This document shows positions 42,662-53,600 of a stretch of 64,000 nucleotides of DNA, piece by piece. Numbering within the stretch: the first letter of the stretch is position 1; every line of letters begins with the position of its first letter. This DNA is from Roseateles sp. SL47 (GTDB taxonomy: Bacteria > Pseudomonadota > Gammaproteobacteria > Burkholderiales > Burkholderiaceae_C). The position numbers and the translations under genes were made by a program. The DNA is taken from positions 4,154,001-4,218,000 of the forward strand of contig NZ_CP113068.1 of NCBI RefSeq assembly GCF_026625885.1. The letters are read 5' to 3'. The notes beneath the pieces were generated by a model, which worked only from the letters and a program-made list of their open reading frames with translations, searched no databases and had not been told where the DNA came from.

Positions 42662-43303
42662 ATGGTGACGTTGAACAATACCGAGGCCGAGATTCTGCAA
42701 GCGCGGCTGAAGCTGTATGGCAAGACCCTGGCTGACCTTCAAGGCAAGTCGCTCAACACCGGGCAATATGCCAAGGGCAAGGCAGGCCAGGCGGTGCTGA
42801 CGGGCCATCCGGATGGCGGTGCGGACATCCCCGGAGAAGTTCGCACGGTGAAGGACATCGCGGAGATGAAGTACCTCGGAGGCGTGCCTGACTACCACTA
42901 CACCCAGGAGAAACTGGGCGACTCCCACATTGACTATCCACCGCCACCGCCCAAGGCGGCACTGGCCGCCGTGCAGGCCCATGCGGGTGACGTCTGCAAA
43001 CTGCAGGATGCGCTGGATCCGGCCACCTTGGCCTTGGTGCCCAAGGCCTCGCGCGCCTATCTCACCGGCAACTCGCAAAAGGTGAAGGACTGGGAGCCGA
43101 TCATCAATGCGCTGTCCTTCCCTCAGGACGGCACCGTGGTGAACGCCGGGGACGTGGTGGTGAGCCCCGGTAATCCCCTCATCATCAATGGCCCGGGGGC
43201 TGTGGCCTACAACGCCACCTCCATCACGGTCGAGGTGGGGGGGCAGATTCTGGTGAACACGGAAGTCACGTTCAACGTGGGTGTTTTCAACGTTCTGTCC
43301 TGA
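42662..43303 (+). CDS. First operon gene: small beta-rich protein of unknown function
   Basis: This 213-residue protein has no signal peptide. Its first 130 residues are mixed polar/helical with a PPPPP run at about 97-101. The last 60 residues form short alternating beta strands (GTVVNAGDVVVSPGNPLIIN, ITVEVGGQILVN), which look like turns of a beta-helix or a lectin-like cap. It has a good GAGGAG ribosome site and is 13 bases before the next gene. A comparable beta-strand run, (IRVRSGHVLRM, LVVGRLMLEAGAVVEI), precedes the collagen-like tail of the lipase-like protein downstream, so these may be equivalent modules. I recognise no family. Confidence 0.65.
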   Translation: MVTLNNTEAEILQARLKLYGKTLADLQGKSLNTGQYAKGKAGQAVLTGHPDGGADIPGEVRTVKDIAEMKYLGGVPDYHYTQEKLGDSHIDYPPPPPKAALAAVQAHAGDVCKLQDALDPATLALVPKASRAYLTGNSQKVKDWEPIINALSFPQDGTVVNAGDVVVSPGNPLIINGPGAVAYNATSITVEVGGQILVNTEVTFNVGVFNVLS

Positions 43304-43316
43304 GGGGAGCACCGAC

Positions 43317-44024
43317 ATGGGCAATTCCATCACGACCATCGGGTCGGTCTCGGCTGCGGGCAATGCCGGGCAGGGCGGGGCCGTCGGAACGGCAGGCGGC
43401 GGCGGCGGCAATGGCGCTTCCGGCTCGGTCAACAGCAAGAACCAGTGCACGGCCAGCGGCACGCCAGGCGGCTCCGGCGGCAATGGCACCTTCGGTGGCA
43501 ACGGCGGGGACGGTGGCAAGGGATCACCCGCCATTGGCATCACCTTCACGGCCGCCACCATCACCGGCACCTTGTCCATTCTGACCTCGGCCGGTGCCGG
43601 GGGCAGCGGGGGCGCCGGAGGAACCGGGGGGGCCGGTGGAACAGGCGGCAATGGAGCGGGCGCCAACGGCGATTGCAGCGCCACGGCCAGTGGCAAAGGG
43701 GGGAATGGTGGCAATGGGGGCAATGGCGGGAATGGTGGCTCCGGCGGCGACGGCACCACCGTGACCGTGGTGTACGGAACGCTCAACGGGAACGTGGTGT
43801 GGGGGACTGGGTCTGCACCCACCGGGGCCCCCGGTGGGGCCGGTGGGCCCGCCGGGCAAGGCGGCGCCGCAGGGGTGGGTGGCAGCGGCGGCACCGGTGC
43901 CGGAGGCAGCGGCTCGCCCGGTTCCCCCGGCTCCCCGGGTGCGCCCGGCCAGCCCGGGTCGCCCTGCCAACTGAGCCTGATCCAAAAGAAGTTGTCATCC
44001 GTCCAACAATGGGAGGCGCAATGA
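43317..44024 (+). CDS. Polyglycine/collagen-like repeat protein 1
   Basis: This 235-residue protein is nearly half glycine. Blocks of (Gly-Gly-X)n, with X mostly Asn, Ala, Ser or Thr, for example around residues 125-143, alternate with short beta strands such as ITGTLSILTSAGAGG and VVYGTLNGNVVWG. Near the C-terminus a true collagen-type run of Gly-Ser/Ala-Pro triplets occurs, then PCQLSLIQKKLSSV. (GGX)n tracts can form polyglycine II bundles, as in some phage tail adhesins and springtail antifreeze proteins. It has no signal peptide. GAGGGGAG precedes the ATG and its stop overlaps the next gene. Scattered cysteines could cross-link chains. Confidence 0.7.
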   Translation: MGNSITTIGSVSAAGNAGQGGAVGTAGGGGGNGASGSVNSKNQCTASGTPGGSGGNGTFGGNGGDGGKGSPAIGITFTAATITGTLSILTSAGAGGSGGAGGTGGAGGTGGNGAGANGDCSATASGKGGNGGNGGNGGNGGSGGDGTTVTVVYGTLNGNVVWGTGSAPTGAPGGAGGPAGQGGAAGVGGSGGTGAGGSGSPGSPGSPGAPGQPGSPCQLSLIQKKLSSVQQWEAQ

Positions 44025-44737
44025 CCACCTATGTCATTACCGTCGCCGCAGCCTCCGCTGGCCCGGGCAGGCCCGGATCGGATGGAGAACCGGGGGCCAA
44101 TGGATCGGCCGGCAAGAACGGCAGCTATTCCAAGTCCACGTGTTATCCCTCCGGGAATGGCGCTCCCGGACAGCCCGGTGGGACGGCAGGTGCCGGCTCG
44201 GCCGGCATGACCGGCGTGAATGCCCCGCAGGTGGTCATCTACCTGGGCGGGCTCAGCGGCACGCTCACCATCCTGAGCCAGGGCGGCACAGGCGGCAATG
44301 GCGGAAACGGCGGCCAGGGCGGTGCCGGTGGCAATGGTGGCAATGCGGGCCAGAACCCGCAGGCCTCCTGCCTGAGCCAGGGCTGCACTCAGGCCGCAAG
44401 TGGTGGCGCGGGCGGCAATGGCGGGGCAGGGGGGAACGGCGGCCCGGGCGCCTCGGGGGGCAACGGCGGCGACATCCAGATCTACTACAGCAGCGACGTG
44501 CAGATCAGCAGCATCGCCGCATCCACCATCGGCGGCGCGGGGGGACAGGGAGGCTCTGGTGGTGCCGGTGGTGTCGGCGGCACCGGGGGGATGAGCGAAC
44601 TGGTGCAGGGCTCGCCGCAGCAGACCGCCCCCCCGGGTACCAGCGGCTCGGGCGGATTGCCAGGCCAGAACGGCGCACCTGGCGGTAACGGCCAGGTCCA
44701 CATCACTGCCAAGCCGACGCAAGTGCTTGCAGCGTGA
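44021..44737 (+). CDS. Polyglycine/collagen-like repeat protein 2
   Basis: This 238-residue sister of the preceding protein starts with MTTYVITVAAASAGPG and has a collagen-like GRPGSDGEPGANGSAGKNG at about 15-33. It then has a beta strand unit VVIYLGGLSGTLTILSQ, and three (GGX)n blocks separated by strands (DIQIYYSSDVQISSI). Cysteines occur at STCYPS and ASCLSQGC. The strand-then-Gly architecture LSGTL-x-I-x-x-GG is shared with the previous gene and with the tail of the next. ATGA overlap with the upstream gene implies coupled translation. There is no signal peptide. Confidence 0.7.
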   Translation: MTTYVITVAAASAGPGRPGSDGEPGANGSAGKNGSYSKSTCYPSGNGAPGQPGGTAGAGSAGMTGVNAPQVVIYLGGLSGTLTILSQGGTGGNGGNGGQGGAGGNGGNAGQNPQASCLSQGCTQAASGGAGGNGGAGGNGGPGASGGNGGDIQIYYSSDVQISSIAASTIGGAGGQGGSGGAGGVGGTGGMSELVQGSPQQTAPPGTSGSGGLPGQNGAPGGNGQVHITAKPTQVLAA

Positions 44738-44761
44738 TCGCAAACCCAAGAGGGCGCGGCG

Positions 44762-47659
44762 ATGAGCATCTTTTCCTATAGCGCGCAGGACGCTGCGCTG
44801 TTGGCGGGCATGGCGGAACAGGCGGGTTCGGATCTGGACATCTTGAACCTGCCTCCGGGCTGGAGCGTGGCGCGGACCTTCCGGGACTTCATGTACGGGG
44901 GGCAAGGCTATATCGCGGTGGGGACGCTGCCGTCGAATGGCGCCACCGTGGCGGTCGCTGCGCTGGGCAGTTCCTGGGACGATTTCACCCAATCGTTCAC
45001 GCCCTCCGGCTTCAGCCTGATTCCCACCACCCTGGGCTTGCCGGCCAGTACGGTGCCCGCCTTGGCCAGGCACACGCTTGCCCTCCATCAACAGTTGGCC
45101 GCGTTGGACCGTCCGCTGCCGGACCTCGGCAACGGCGTGCAGCAAAGCCGTGCCATGGCGCTACCGGGCGTCATGTACCGCAACAGCGAAACGTTCAAGC
45201 GCTCGCTCGACGGCTGGTTGGCCAGCAGCCCCGCCACCGGGCACGCCAACAGCGATCTCCGTCTGGCAGGGCAGAACCTGCTGGACACGGTCAAACAGAC
45301 CTTGGCGGCAAGTCGGCCTGCCGACCAGGCTCAGACCCTTCATCACGCCGTATCGCGGGTCCATGAGACGCTGAACGTGGCACTGGCGAGCGTCGATGGC
45401 CGGGTCCAGGCGGGCTACCTGCAGCAATGGAACGGCGTCCAGAGCGGCTTCATGGCAGCACTGCAGCAGGTGGCGCTGATGCAGGTGTTCGCCAAGTCGT
45501 TTCCTGTGGTGTTCGCCGGCATCACCGTGGGCGGGCCGCTGGCCCAACTGGCTGCCGCGTTCTCCCAACCTCAATCGAGCTGGGGCAACGGGACGATGTC
45601 GCCGGTGACCGAACTGGCGGTCTATGCGTTCTCGTCGCCGATGTATGCGGACGGCCTCTTTGCCGGGTCATTCAATGCGGCGCTGCCCACCGCTTTCACG
45701 GTCAACGCCGACGGCGTGGATTTCTTCCCGTCCTCACCGGTGAACAGCGGCACCACCGCGCTGGCACCCACCGGCCAGGCCTACCCCCTGCAGGCGGCGC
45801 TACCGCTGGTCGCCGCGCCCTGGGCCGAGAGGACGGCGAATTTCTACAGTCAGGCGCTGGGATTCCATCTGGCCCGTGCGCCCGCATGCTGTGCCGATTG
45901 CGATGCCACCGATGCGCATCGTGATTTCGCCAGTTTCGCCGTGCAGGCCACACCCAGCACCTACGTGGCCACCACCGCCGCGCAGCTGTCCGTGCTCTGT
46001 TCGCTGGCCTATCAGCGCTTCCAGCATCCGTCCCAAGCCACGACTCCGCCGTCCCCGTGGGTCTTTGCCGCTGACATCGCGGCGGGCGGCGTGACCTGGG
46101 GAGCCGTGTTTGCGAACCCTGCCAGTGGCAGTGTGGCCCTGGCGTTCCGGGGAACGGTGACGGAACAGGAACTGGTCGAACGTGTGGCCGATACGCTGGT
46201 CTATTACCCCTCATGGTTGGGGGCGGGGGCGCCCTCGGATGCCGGCGTGGGCCATGGCATTGGTGTGCTCTACGACAGCCTGCGGGGCACGCTGGCCAGT
46301 GCCATCCAGGTTGGCCGCACCAAAGCGGGCAGTACGGTCGGGCCGCTGTTGTTGTGTGGGCACGATGCCGGCGGAAATCTCGCCAGCCTGGCCATGCTCG
46401 ACCTGACGCTGAACCGCATCCAGGGGCAGCCCGCGCCGTCCCAGACCTATGCCTTCGGTCCTCCGCCATTCGCGCTGATCAGCTTCATGGGGTATTTCAC
46501 CCGGCAGGTGCCGGCCCATTCTGTTTTCCTGATCGCGCGGACAGCGGATGTGGTGCCGCAATTCCTGCTCAACGGCACGGTCTACGGGGTCGGTGATGCA
46601 GTGACGCTCACCGGGGGGGATGACAATCCTTACAACGGCAACAGCTTCCACGCGATCAGCAGCTATATCGACCTGCTGAATCCCCAGTCCACCGAGGTAC
46701 GCCGTCCCAAGGCAACGTTGGCGGACCTGTCCTCGGTCGCGGGCCTGCCGGCCCCGGCGCATACGCTGTTCAGTCGCGCCCTGGCGCAACGCGGTCTGAC
46801 GCCGACCCAGGTCGTCCGCGGGGTGCTCGACAGCGCCTCCACGGAGGACGGTGTGTTGTCGGTCGCCTGGGCTGCCCGAGCGCGGGTCGCCTCCAGCCTG
46901 CCCTCCGTGGGCATGGATGCGCGCCGGATGAACGCCTATTTTGCGGTGGAGGGCATCCGGGTCCGATCGGGCCATGTTCTGCGTATGCAATCCGAGGAGG
47001 GCCATGCACTCCATCTGGTGGTGGGCCGTCTGATGCTGGAGGCCGGTGCCGTGGTTGAAATCAAGAGCAAGCTGGTGGCCCATGTCGGTCAGTTGGAGGG
47101 GGCTCCGCCCGGACAACACGAAACCATCATCGCCTTCATCGGGCAGGACGGAACGCCCGGCGCTGCCGGAGGTCCCGGACTCCCCGGCGCCAACGGGAAC
47201 GTCGGCGCACCGGGCGGCTCGGGGGGCATCGGCGCTGCTGGCGGGGCCGGGTCGAAGGCCGAGGACAGTGTGGTCAACATCGGCGTATTGAGTGGCAGCC
47301 TCCTGGTGGTGGCCCGCGGCGGGCTGGGTGGGCAGGGCGGTCGAGGTGGCGCCGGTGGCCATGGTGGCGCCAGCCTGGGCGGGGGACGGGGCGGCTCGGC
47401 CGGGGCCGGTGGCGCTGGCGGCGCCGGTGGCGCGGGAGGGCAGGGGGCCGCTGTTGCCATTGTTTTTGACCAGATGGGTCCCGACGCGGAAGTGCAGGTG
47501 CAAGCGGCCCCGGCGACCGGGGGGCTCGGTGGTGCCGGCGGCCAGGCGGGTGCCCCGGGCGCCGGCCACCCGGACGGGGGCAGCGCACAGCCGGGCCCGA
47601 GCGGGGCGGTCGGACCTCCGGGCACCCCCAGCACGGTGACGGTCCGGCAGCGCGCCTGA
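44762..47659 (+). CDS. Tandem degenerate class 3 lipase domains fused to a collagen-like tail
   Basis: This 965-residue protein has no signal peptide. Domain 1 (about 1-360) and domain 2 (about 390-650) both resemble class 3 lipases. Domain 2 shows VALAFRGTVTEQELV, the nucleophile elbow CGHDAGGNLASLAM and YAFGPPPF. The catalytic serine is replaced by Asp535. Domain 1 has VFAGITVGGPLAQLAA, with Thr255 at the serine position, and VYAFSSP. Both are therefore probably inactive. After a beta-strand segment (about 700-795) the last 170 residues are collagen-like and (GGX)n-rich, with LSGSLLVVARGG. It may bind a lipid or glycan and tether it to the polyglycine fibre. A GAGGG site precedes the ATG. 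Confidence 0.75.
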   Translation: MSIFSYSAQDAALLAGMAEQAGSDLDILNLPPGWSVARTFRDFMYGGQGYIAVGTLPSNGATVAVAALGSSWDDFTQSFTPSGFSLIPTTLGLPASTVPALARHTLALHQQLAALDRPLPDLGNGVQQSRAMALPGVMYRNSETFKRSLDGWLASSPATGHANSDLRLAGQNLLDTVKQTLAASRPADQAQTLHHAVSRVHETLNVALASVDGRVQAGYLQQWNGVQSGFMAALQQVALMQVFAKSFPVVFAGITVGGPLAQLAAAFSQPQSSWGNGTMSPVTELAVYAFSSPMYADGLFAGSFNAALPTAFTVNADGVDFFPSSPVNSGTTALAPTGQAYPLQAALPLVAAPWAERTANFYSQALGFHLARAPACCADCDATDAHRDFASFAVQATPSTYVATTAAQLSVLCSLAYQRFQHPSQATTPPSPWVFAADIAAGGVTWGAVFANPASGSVALAFRGTVTEQELVERVADTLVYYPSWLGAGAPSDAGVGHGIGVLYDSLRGTLASAIQVGRTKAGSTVGPLLLCGHDAGGNLASLAMLDLTLNRIQGQPAPSQTYAFGPPPFALISFMGYFTRQVPAHSVFLIARTADVVPQFLLNGTVYGVGDAVTLTGGDDNPYNGNSFHAISSYIDLLNPQSTEVRRPKATLADLSSVAGLPAPAHTLFSRALAQRGLTPTQVVRGVLDSASTEDGVLSVAWAARARVASSLPSVGMDARRMNAYFAVEGIRVRSGHVLRMQSEEGHALHLVVGRLMLEAGAVVEIKSKLVAHVGQLEGAPPGQHETIIAFIGQDGTPGAAGGPGLPGANGNVGAPGGSGGIGAAGGAGSKAEDSVVNIGVLSGSLLVVARGGLGGQGGRGGAGGHGGASLGGGRGGSAGAGGAGGAGGAGGQGAAVAIVFDQMGPDAEVQVQAAPATGGLGGAGGQAGAPGAGHPDGGSAQPGPSGAVGPPGTPSTVTVRQRA

Positions 47660-47696
47660 CACGGCCCACAACCCTTTTGCACAGGAATACGCAGCC

Positions 47697-50600
47697 ATGA
47701 ACCAGGCCACCCGTCCGGAGCACTTGGGTCGCTCTTCTGCGCCCATCCTGATCAATGGCGCGAGCCTCGATCCGACCGTGGCCGCGCTGGGCCTCGCGGT
47801 AGGGCTGCTCCAGCCCGCCGGGGCAGGGCCGGTCTATGCGCTGAATACGGCCTGGTTCGCCGATCCGGTCGGCAACATCGGACAGGCATTCAAGAGCAAC
47901 GGCGCCGAACTGGCCAACCTGCTGGCGCAATTGCTGGGGCAGGTGGGGGGGCATGCCTTGGGCATTCCGGTACGAAACCCGGGCAGCCTGGGACAGTGGA
48001 TGCCCATCAACAACCCCGCCACCAGCCAGCCGACCGGGCTCTATCTGGTCAGCGACACCGACCCCAAGGGGAACCAGGTGTTCGGCCTGGGGGTGATGTA
48101 CCTGAGCACCTTCACCAGCACCGGGCTGGCCAGCGGCCCGGCGAGCATCGAGGTGTCCCTGTGGGGCTTGATGCCGCTGGTCACGCTCGGCCAGGGCAAT
48201 TTTGGCCTCGCATTGGGGCAGGCCGGCTATCCGCTGCAGGTGGGCATTGCGGTTGCGGCGGCGGATGGCGCGCCGATCGTGGACCAGGACGGACTCTCCT
48301 TCAACGGCGGCAAGATCACCGGCAGCCTCGATCTCGCCGCGCCCTCGGTCGACATCTCGGTGCTGGTGCAGCAATTGATGTTGCCCACGGCCACCACCCC
48401 ACGCGACTACACGCTGGCAGACCTGGCGGCGATGTCGTCCATGGAGCTGATCAGCACCATCGCCACGCTCGGGGTGATTGCGCTGACCGACCTGGTGGGG
48501 GATGCGCCGCAAGCCCAGTACCTGCTGCCGGTCCTGGGCCTGTCGCCGAAGGTGCCCGGCAGCCCGACCCTGCTGCCACTGCTGCGCTGGGACACGGTCG
48601 TGGCCCAGGCGGTCTCCGGCGGTGATGCTGCGCAGCCGTTCATGAGCTGGTTTGCCTCGCTGTTCTCCGACCCCACCCTGGCCAGCAACTGGCTGGGCTG
48701 TATGGCCGGGTTGATCGGCGGGCAGCCCAGCCAGGTGGGTGGCCAAGGCTCGCGTGAAGATCCATTCACCCTGCCGCTGCTGGACCTCCCGGGCATTGGC
48801 AGCCTGGATTTCAGCGCTGCGACCACCGTTGATGCGGCCGGGCTGCGCACGTTCTTTCCCGGCTTGGGAGTGCAGGCCGATCCGGTGGCGCTGGGCGGTG
48901 CGGCGTTGCTGCACTTTGGCGGGGCACTGGAGTTGGGCGCCTTCAAGCTCTCGTCCACCCAGCCGGCCATTGCCCCTCAGATCCGCTTTGAGGCCGGGCT
49001 GAGCCTGACGGGACCGAAGGCCGATACGCCGCTGTTCTCCGGCAGCATCGGGAGTGATACCTACGTGTTCGGCTCACTGGTCGCTGGGCTGGGCATCGGC
49101 GTGGATGTCGGTGGCACGGTGGTCCTGCCTCGATTCCAGCTGCGCAAGGTCACCACCCCGAATGGCAGTTTCGCCAGTCTGGACCTGCTTCAGCCCGGTT
49201 CCTTGGTCAACCAGGCCCTGACCGAGGTCTACTCGCTGATTGCAGCGGCATTTACCGAACTGTTCGGCAGCACCGCCGCCAGCTTTGGCGGTTATGCCGC
49301 CGCCTTGGTCGGTGTGGCCGCGCCTCCCACTCAGGCGGCTCAGTGGCCGAGCAGCCTGTCGCCGCCCTTCAGCGCTGCGGGCATCACCACGTCTTATGCC
49401 GATCCCGTAGGCGCCTTGGGCGCCTACTATGCCAAGCTGCTGTTCGGCGGTGTGCAGGTCAACGGCCAGCCGGCGTTCCAGCCGCTGCTGCAGGCCGCTG
49501 CCAGCCTGCTGGCGCAGTCAGGCCCTGCCACGGTGAGCGGGAGCGGCACTCAAGAAGATCCCTGGCTGGCGCCGCTCTCCACCACGCCGGTCTCATTGCT
49601 GGCCTATGTCCTGCCCTCGTCCGACAGCACGGGGGAGGGCTCGCTGGTGATGGGTCTGGCGTTGGCACCTTCACTCGACATCGTCGGTGGACCGACCGTG
49701 TCGATGGCCGTATCCCTGGAATTGCTTCGGCTGGACATTGCTGCAGGCGGGCAAGGCATTGCCTCCGCGCAGGTGTTGCCCGCCCTCGGCTGCGCCTTCC
49801 TCCTTCCGAAGGGCTACACCACACCCGCCGTGGCCGGTGCCCAGCTGAGTGTGGCCAGCAGCGGCTTTTCGACCCGGTGGGTACGGGGCCAGGGTTGGAT
49901 CTGGGACATGCATGTGGGCCAGCCAGCAGTGGTGGTGAACGGCGCCTCCATGCCGGTGGGCAGCGACATGCTGTTCACCGATGCCAGCGGGCTTGAAGAC
50001 CTTGTCACACAAACCGCGGCGACCTTTGCACCGCTGTTGACCCGTCTGCTCGGCGTGGCGGCCTACCGCAGCGGGACACGCGCCGGACTGGCGCTGACCG
50101 GTGTGCTGGGTTTGCTGCCGAATCTGGAAGGGCAGATGCCCCAGGGGTTGACATGGCCGGCGACCATGCCAACGCTGACGCCCGCGAATTTCAACGATCC
50201 GCTGGGCGACATCCAAGCGCAGTTGGCCGCAGTGTTCAGCACGCCCCAGCAGGCCCAGGCGGCGCTGGGCTTGCTGGGGTGGGCGGCGTCCACCGCCGCG
50301 CAGGCCCCGGCGATTGCCGGCGCCGGGATTTTTGCCGACCCGTTCCGTGTTCCGATCGGACTACCGCTGCCCTTCGACCTGGGCGTGTGGATCGATCCGG
50401 CGGCTTCCTCGGTTGGGCTGGGATTGGCGCGGGGGCTGTCCACCACGGTGGGGACCACGGTCTGCGATGTCGCGCTGGCCGCCAATCTGGCCGAGTATGC
50501 GCTCGGTGCAACGCCCGCACCGACCCGCTCGATGCTGCCAGCAGCCGTGCTGTCGGCCACCTTCAGCGGGGTGGATGGGGCGCCGTTGATTGATGCGCCT

Positions 50601-53600
50601 TCCGGCATCGGCACCCTGGGGAGCCTCACCCTTGGCGTTACCGTGGGCTGGACTCAGAGCGGTTTCATGCTGCAGCCGCTGGCGACGCTGCAGGACGTGA
50701 ACTTCACCGGATATCTGCCTGCCAGCCTGTTGGCCCTGCCATCCACGAGTGATGCGCCGGCCGTGATCGATATCTTCAACAGTCAGCTCAACCTAGCGTT
50801 CGGGGCCGTACTGGAGCAGTTCGGCAGCAACGCGACGTTCAAGACTGTGCTGGACCTGATGGCGCGTCTCGGACTGGTGCAGGTCGACAGCAGCACGGGC
50901 GTGGTCACCGGACTGAATGCAGGCGGCTTCAATGCGCTGCTGTCCAGCCCGCTGGACTTCGTCTGCAACGGGCTGCTTCGGCTGCTGGCCAATGATGCAG
51001 GCCCCGGCCTGCCGAACCAGCCGCCGCCCCAGCAGGAACTGTTTGACCTGCTCTGGCAACTGCTGGGTGTGACACCACCGGCAGCGCCGGTTTCGCTGCT
51101 GGCTTTGGGCGAAGCCCTGGGCCTGCTCACCGATGCGGACACCGGTTGGGCGCCCATTCCCTCGGCCTGGATGCAGTTGCTCGCGCATCCGGCCCAAGCG
51201 CTGCCGCAGATGTTCAACGCCTTGTGGACCGACAAGACCACATTGGCCGCCTTGTTGACCCAGTGGCAAAGCAACCTGGATGGCCTGGCCTACGGCCCCT
51301 TCGTGCTGTCGGTGAAAAACGGCAACCTGCTCAGCCTGGGGGTGCCGGAAACCGCACCGGTGGTGGTGGGCGGCATCGTGGCGCTGTCGGGCGCTGCCAG
51401 TTTCAATCTTCAGACCGGCGACCTGGAGACCGTATTCAGTGCCCGGCTGACGCCGGTCGGGATCGGGCTGTCCACCCAACTGGGCTACCCCCTGGGCAAG
51501 GGCGCGACGTCCCCGCGCTTCACGGCCTTTGCCACCTTTGGCGGCACGGGGCTGCCGGCGCCGCTGCCCGTGCAGTTCTGGCCCTTCGACACCAGCACCT
51601 TCGTCTCGCAGCTGTCCAAAGTGGCACCGGCCTACGCGCTGGGCACCTTCGTCACCGGTGTGGTGGAGCCGCTGCTGCTCAATCCCTACCCACTGGCCCA
51701 GGCCGTGGCCACTGCCTTCGGGCTGGCCTGGCAGGACAACAACAAGACCTGGTACCTCAAGTCCCCGCTGGGCCTGTTTGAACAGCCGCTGCAGTGGTTG
51801 CTCAATGATGCGGTGGTGGGCCTCAACGGGCAGCTCAACATTGCGCAACTGTCCAAGGTGCTGAGCCTGATCCCCGCAGCCACATCGGGCTCGGGCATCA
51901 GCGTGTCCCCGGTGCCCAATGGGGTGCGGGTGGCGGGTCTGCCCTACGGTCTGGCGGTCGACTTCCTGGCCGATACCGGCCTGCAACGCTTTTCCGTCAC
52001 CCCGCAACTGACGGCTCCGCTGGCACTGAGCGTGGACCAGGCACGCATTGACAGCCTCCAGTTCTCGCTGTCACTGGATCCGTCCTTCCAGCCGGGGTTC
52101 AACGCCCAGCTGACGGTATCCGGGCAGGTGGACAACAGCCGCCTGTCCGTCACCACCGGGTACGACCGCGGATTCACCCTGGCCCTTGGCACCACCGTTG
52201 GACAGCCGGCCTTTGTGATCCTGCCGTTCCCCGGGTGGCAGACGCTGGTGATGCAGGCCTTGCAGGCCGCCGTCCCGGTGCTGACCCAGCAATTGACCAG
52301 TGCCTTGCTCGATGCCTTGTCCAAGGGCGGTGCGGCCGATTTCGCCCAGCGCCTGCGGACCGCCGGCACGGCGCTGCAGGTGCAGGCGCTGGTGCAGCAG
52401 TTGGCGGCCGTTTCCAAGCCCGGCGATGTGCCCACCCAGGCCCTGAGCTGGCTCGGAAGCCGACTGTCGACCACCAACGCCCCTCAGACCATCAGCGCGG
52501 TGGTCACCCTGCTGGCGGGCCTGATCAACGGTGTGACCCAGCAAGGCAGCCTGCTGGCTTACCAGCCTTCCACCCGGCTGCCGGTGACCCTGCTGGCCGG
52601 ACTGGACACCACCACCACGCCCGGGCAACTCGGACTGTGGGTGACGCTCAGCCCGCCCACGCTGCCACTGGTGCAACTGCGCTTGAACCGCAGCGGCCTG
52701 AGTCTGCCGTTCAATCCGGACGGCACGCCCACGGGCGGCGCTCCGGTGTTCAGCCTGCAGGCCTCGGTGTGTACACCGATCGAAGGCGACCAGGGACCCG
52801 CGCTGAGCATCGGCTTCGACTCCGCAGCGACGCGCTTCACCCTGGCCGTCGACCCCTTGGGCGGAGGTGCACAGCCGAGCCCGCTGTCGCGGGCGTTGTT
52901 ACCGCGTCCCTTCGGGCTGACCGATGCCAAGGCGATCGGCGACGCCGCCGCGCAATGGGCTCTGGCCATCCTGATCAATGTGGTACCCCGTTACGTGTCT
53001 CTGGTGGTGCTCAACACCCCGGTGGTCTCGAAATGGCTGACGACACCGCTGTTCCCCGGTCAGCAGGGCCCGAGCGCGGGGCAGGTGCTGGTGGGGAGCC
53101 AGGTCTTGCTGTTGCAGAACAACAAGTACCTGCTCAACAGTTTCGAGGCCCTGTCGCACCTGTCGATCCAGCAGTTCCTGGCCGGGCTGCTCAGCAGCCT
53201 GCTGTCGACCCGAATCAAGGTGCTGACGCTCAACAAGACTGGCGGGCTGTGGATCGGCCCGCAGCCGGGCACCAGCGGCAATTACGGTCTGGTGCTTCAG
53301 CTGCCGGATCTGGTGCTGAAGTCCAGCGTGCCCACCTTCACCCTGCAGCTAGGGGCCAATGACGCCGCCTGGATCAAGAGCACCGGCCTCGATGCCGACC
53401 AGCTCCAGCCCGGCATCGGCGTGTTTGTGCCGGTGGACGCCACCACCCCGCATTTCGATCAACTGCGCCTGCTGCTGGTCAATGTGGGCGTGGATTTCGC
53501 CGGCAGCGAGGCCAATCCGCTGGTCAACCTGTCGCGTTTCAAGATGCAGTCGGTCGGGCCGCGCGGACTGGTGACCTTCGACTTCGCCCAGCCGGGCGTG

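Noticed and set aside
43380..44600. Short tandem repeats resembling a CRISPR array or satellite
   Set aside because: The repeats are in-frame Gly-Gly-X codons within two coding regions; there are no regular spacers.
42635..45145. An 836-codon minus-strand open frame opposite the polyglycine genes
   Set aside because: The Pro-rich translation is the antisense of Gly-rich repeats (GGC/GCC). The plus-strand genes have ribosome sites and coupled overlaps.
46340..46400. Active lipase call for the 965-residue protein
   Set aside because: The elbow reads GHDAGG and the other elbow GITVGG. With no serine nucleophile, calling it an active lipase is not supported.
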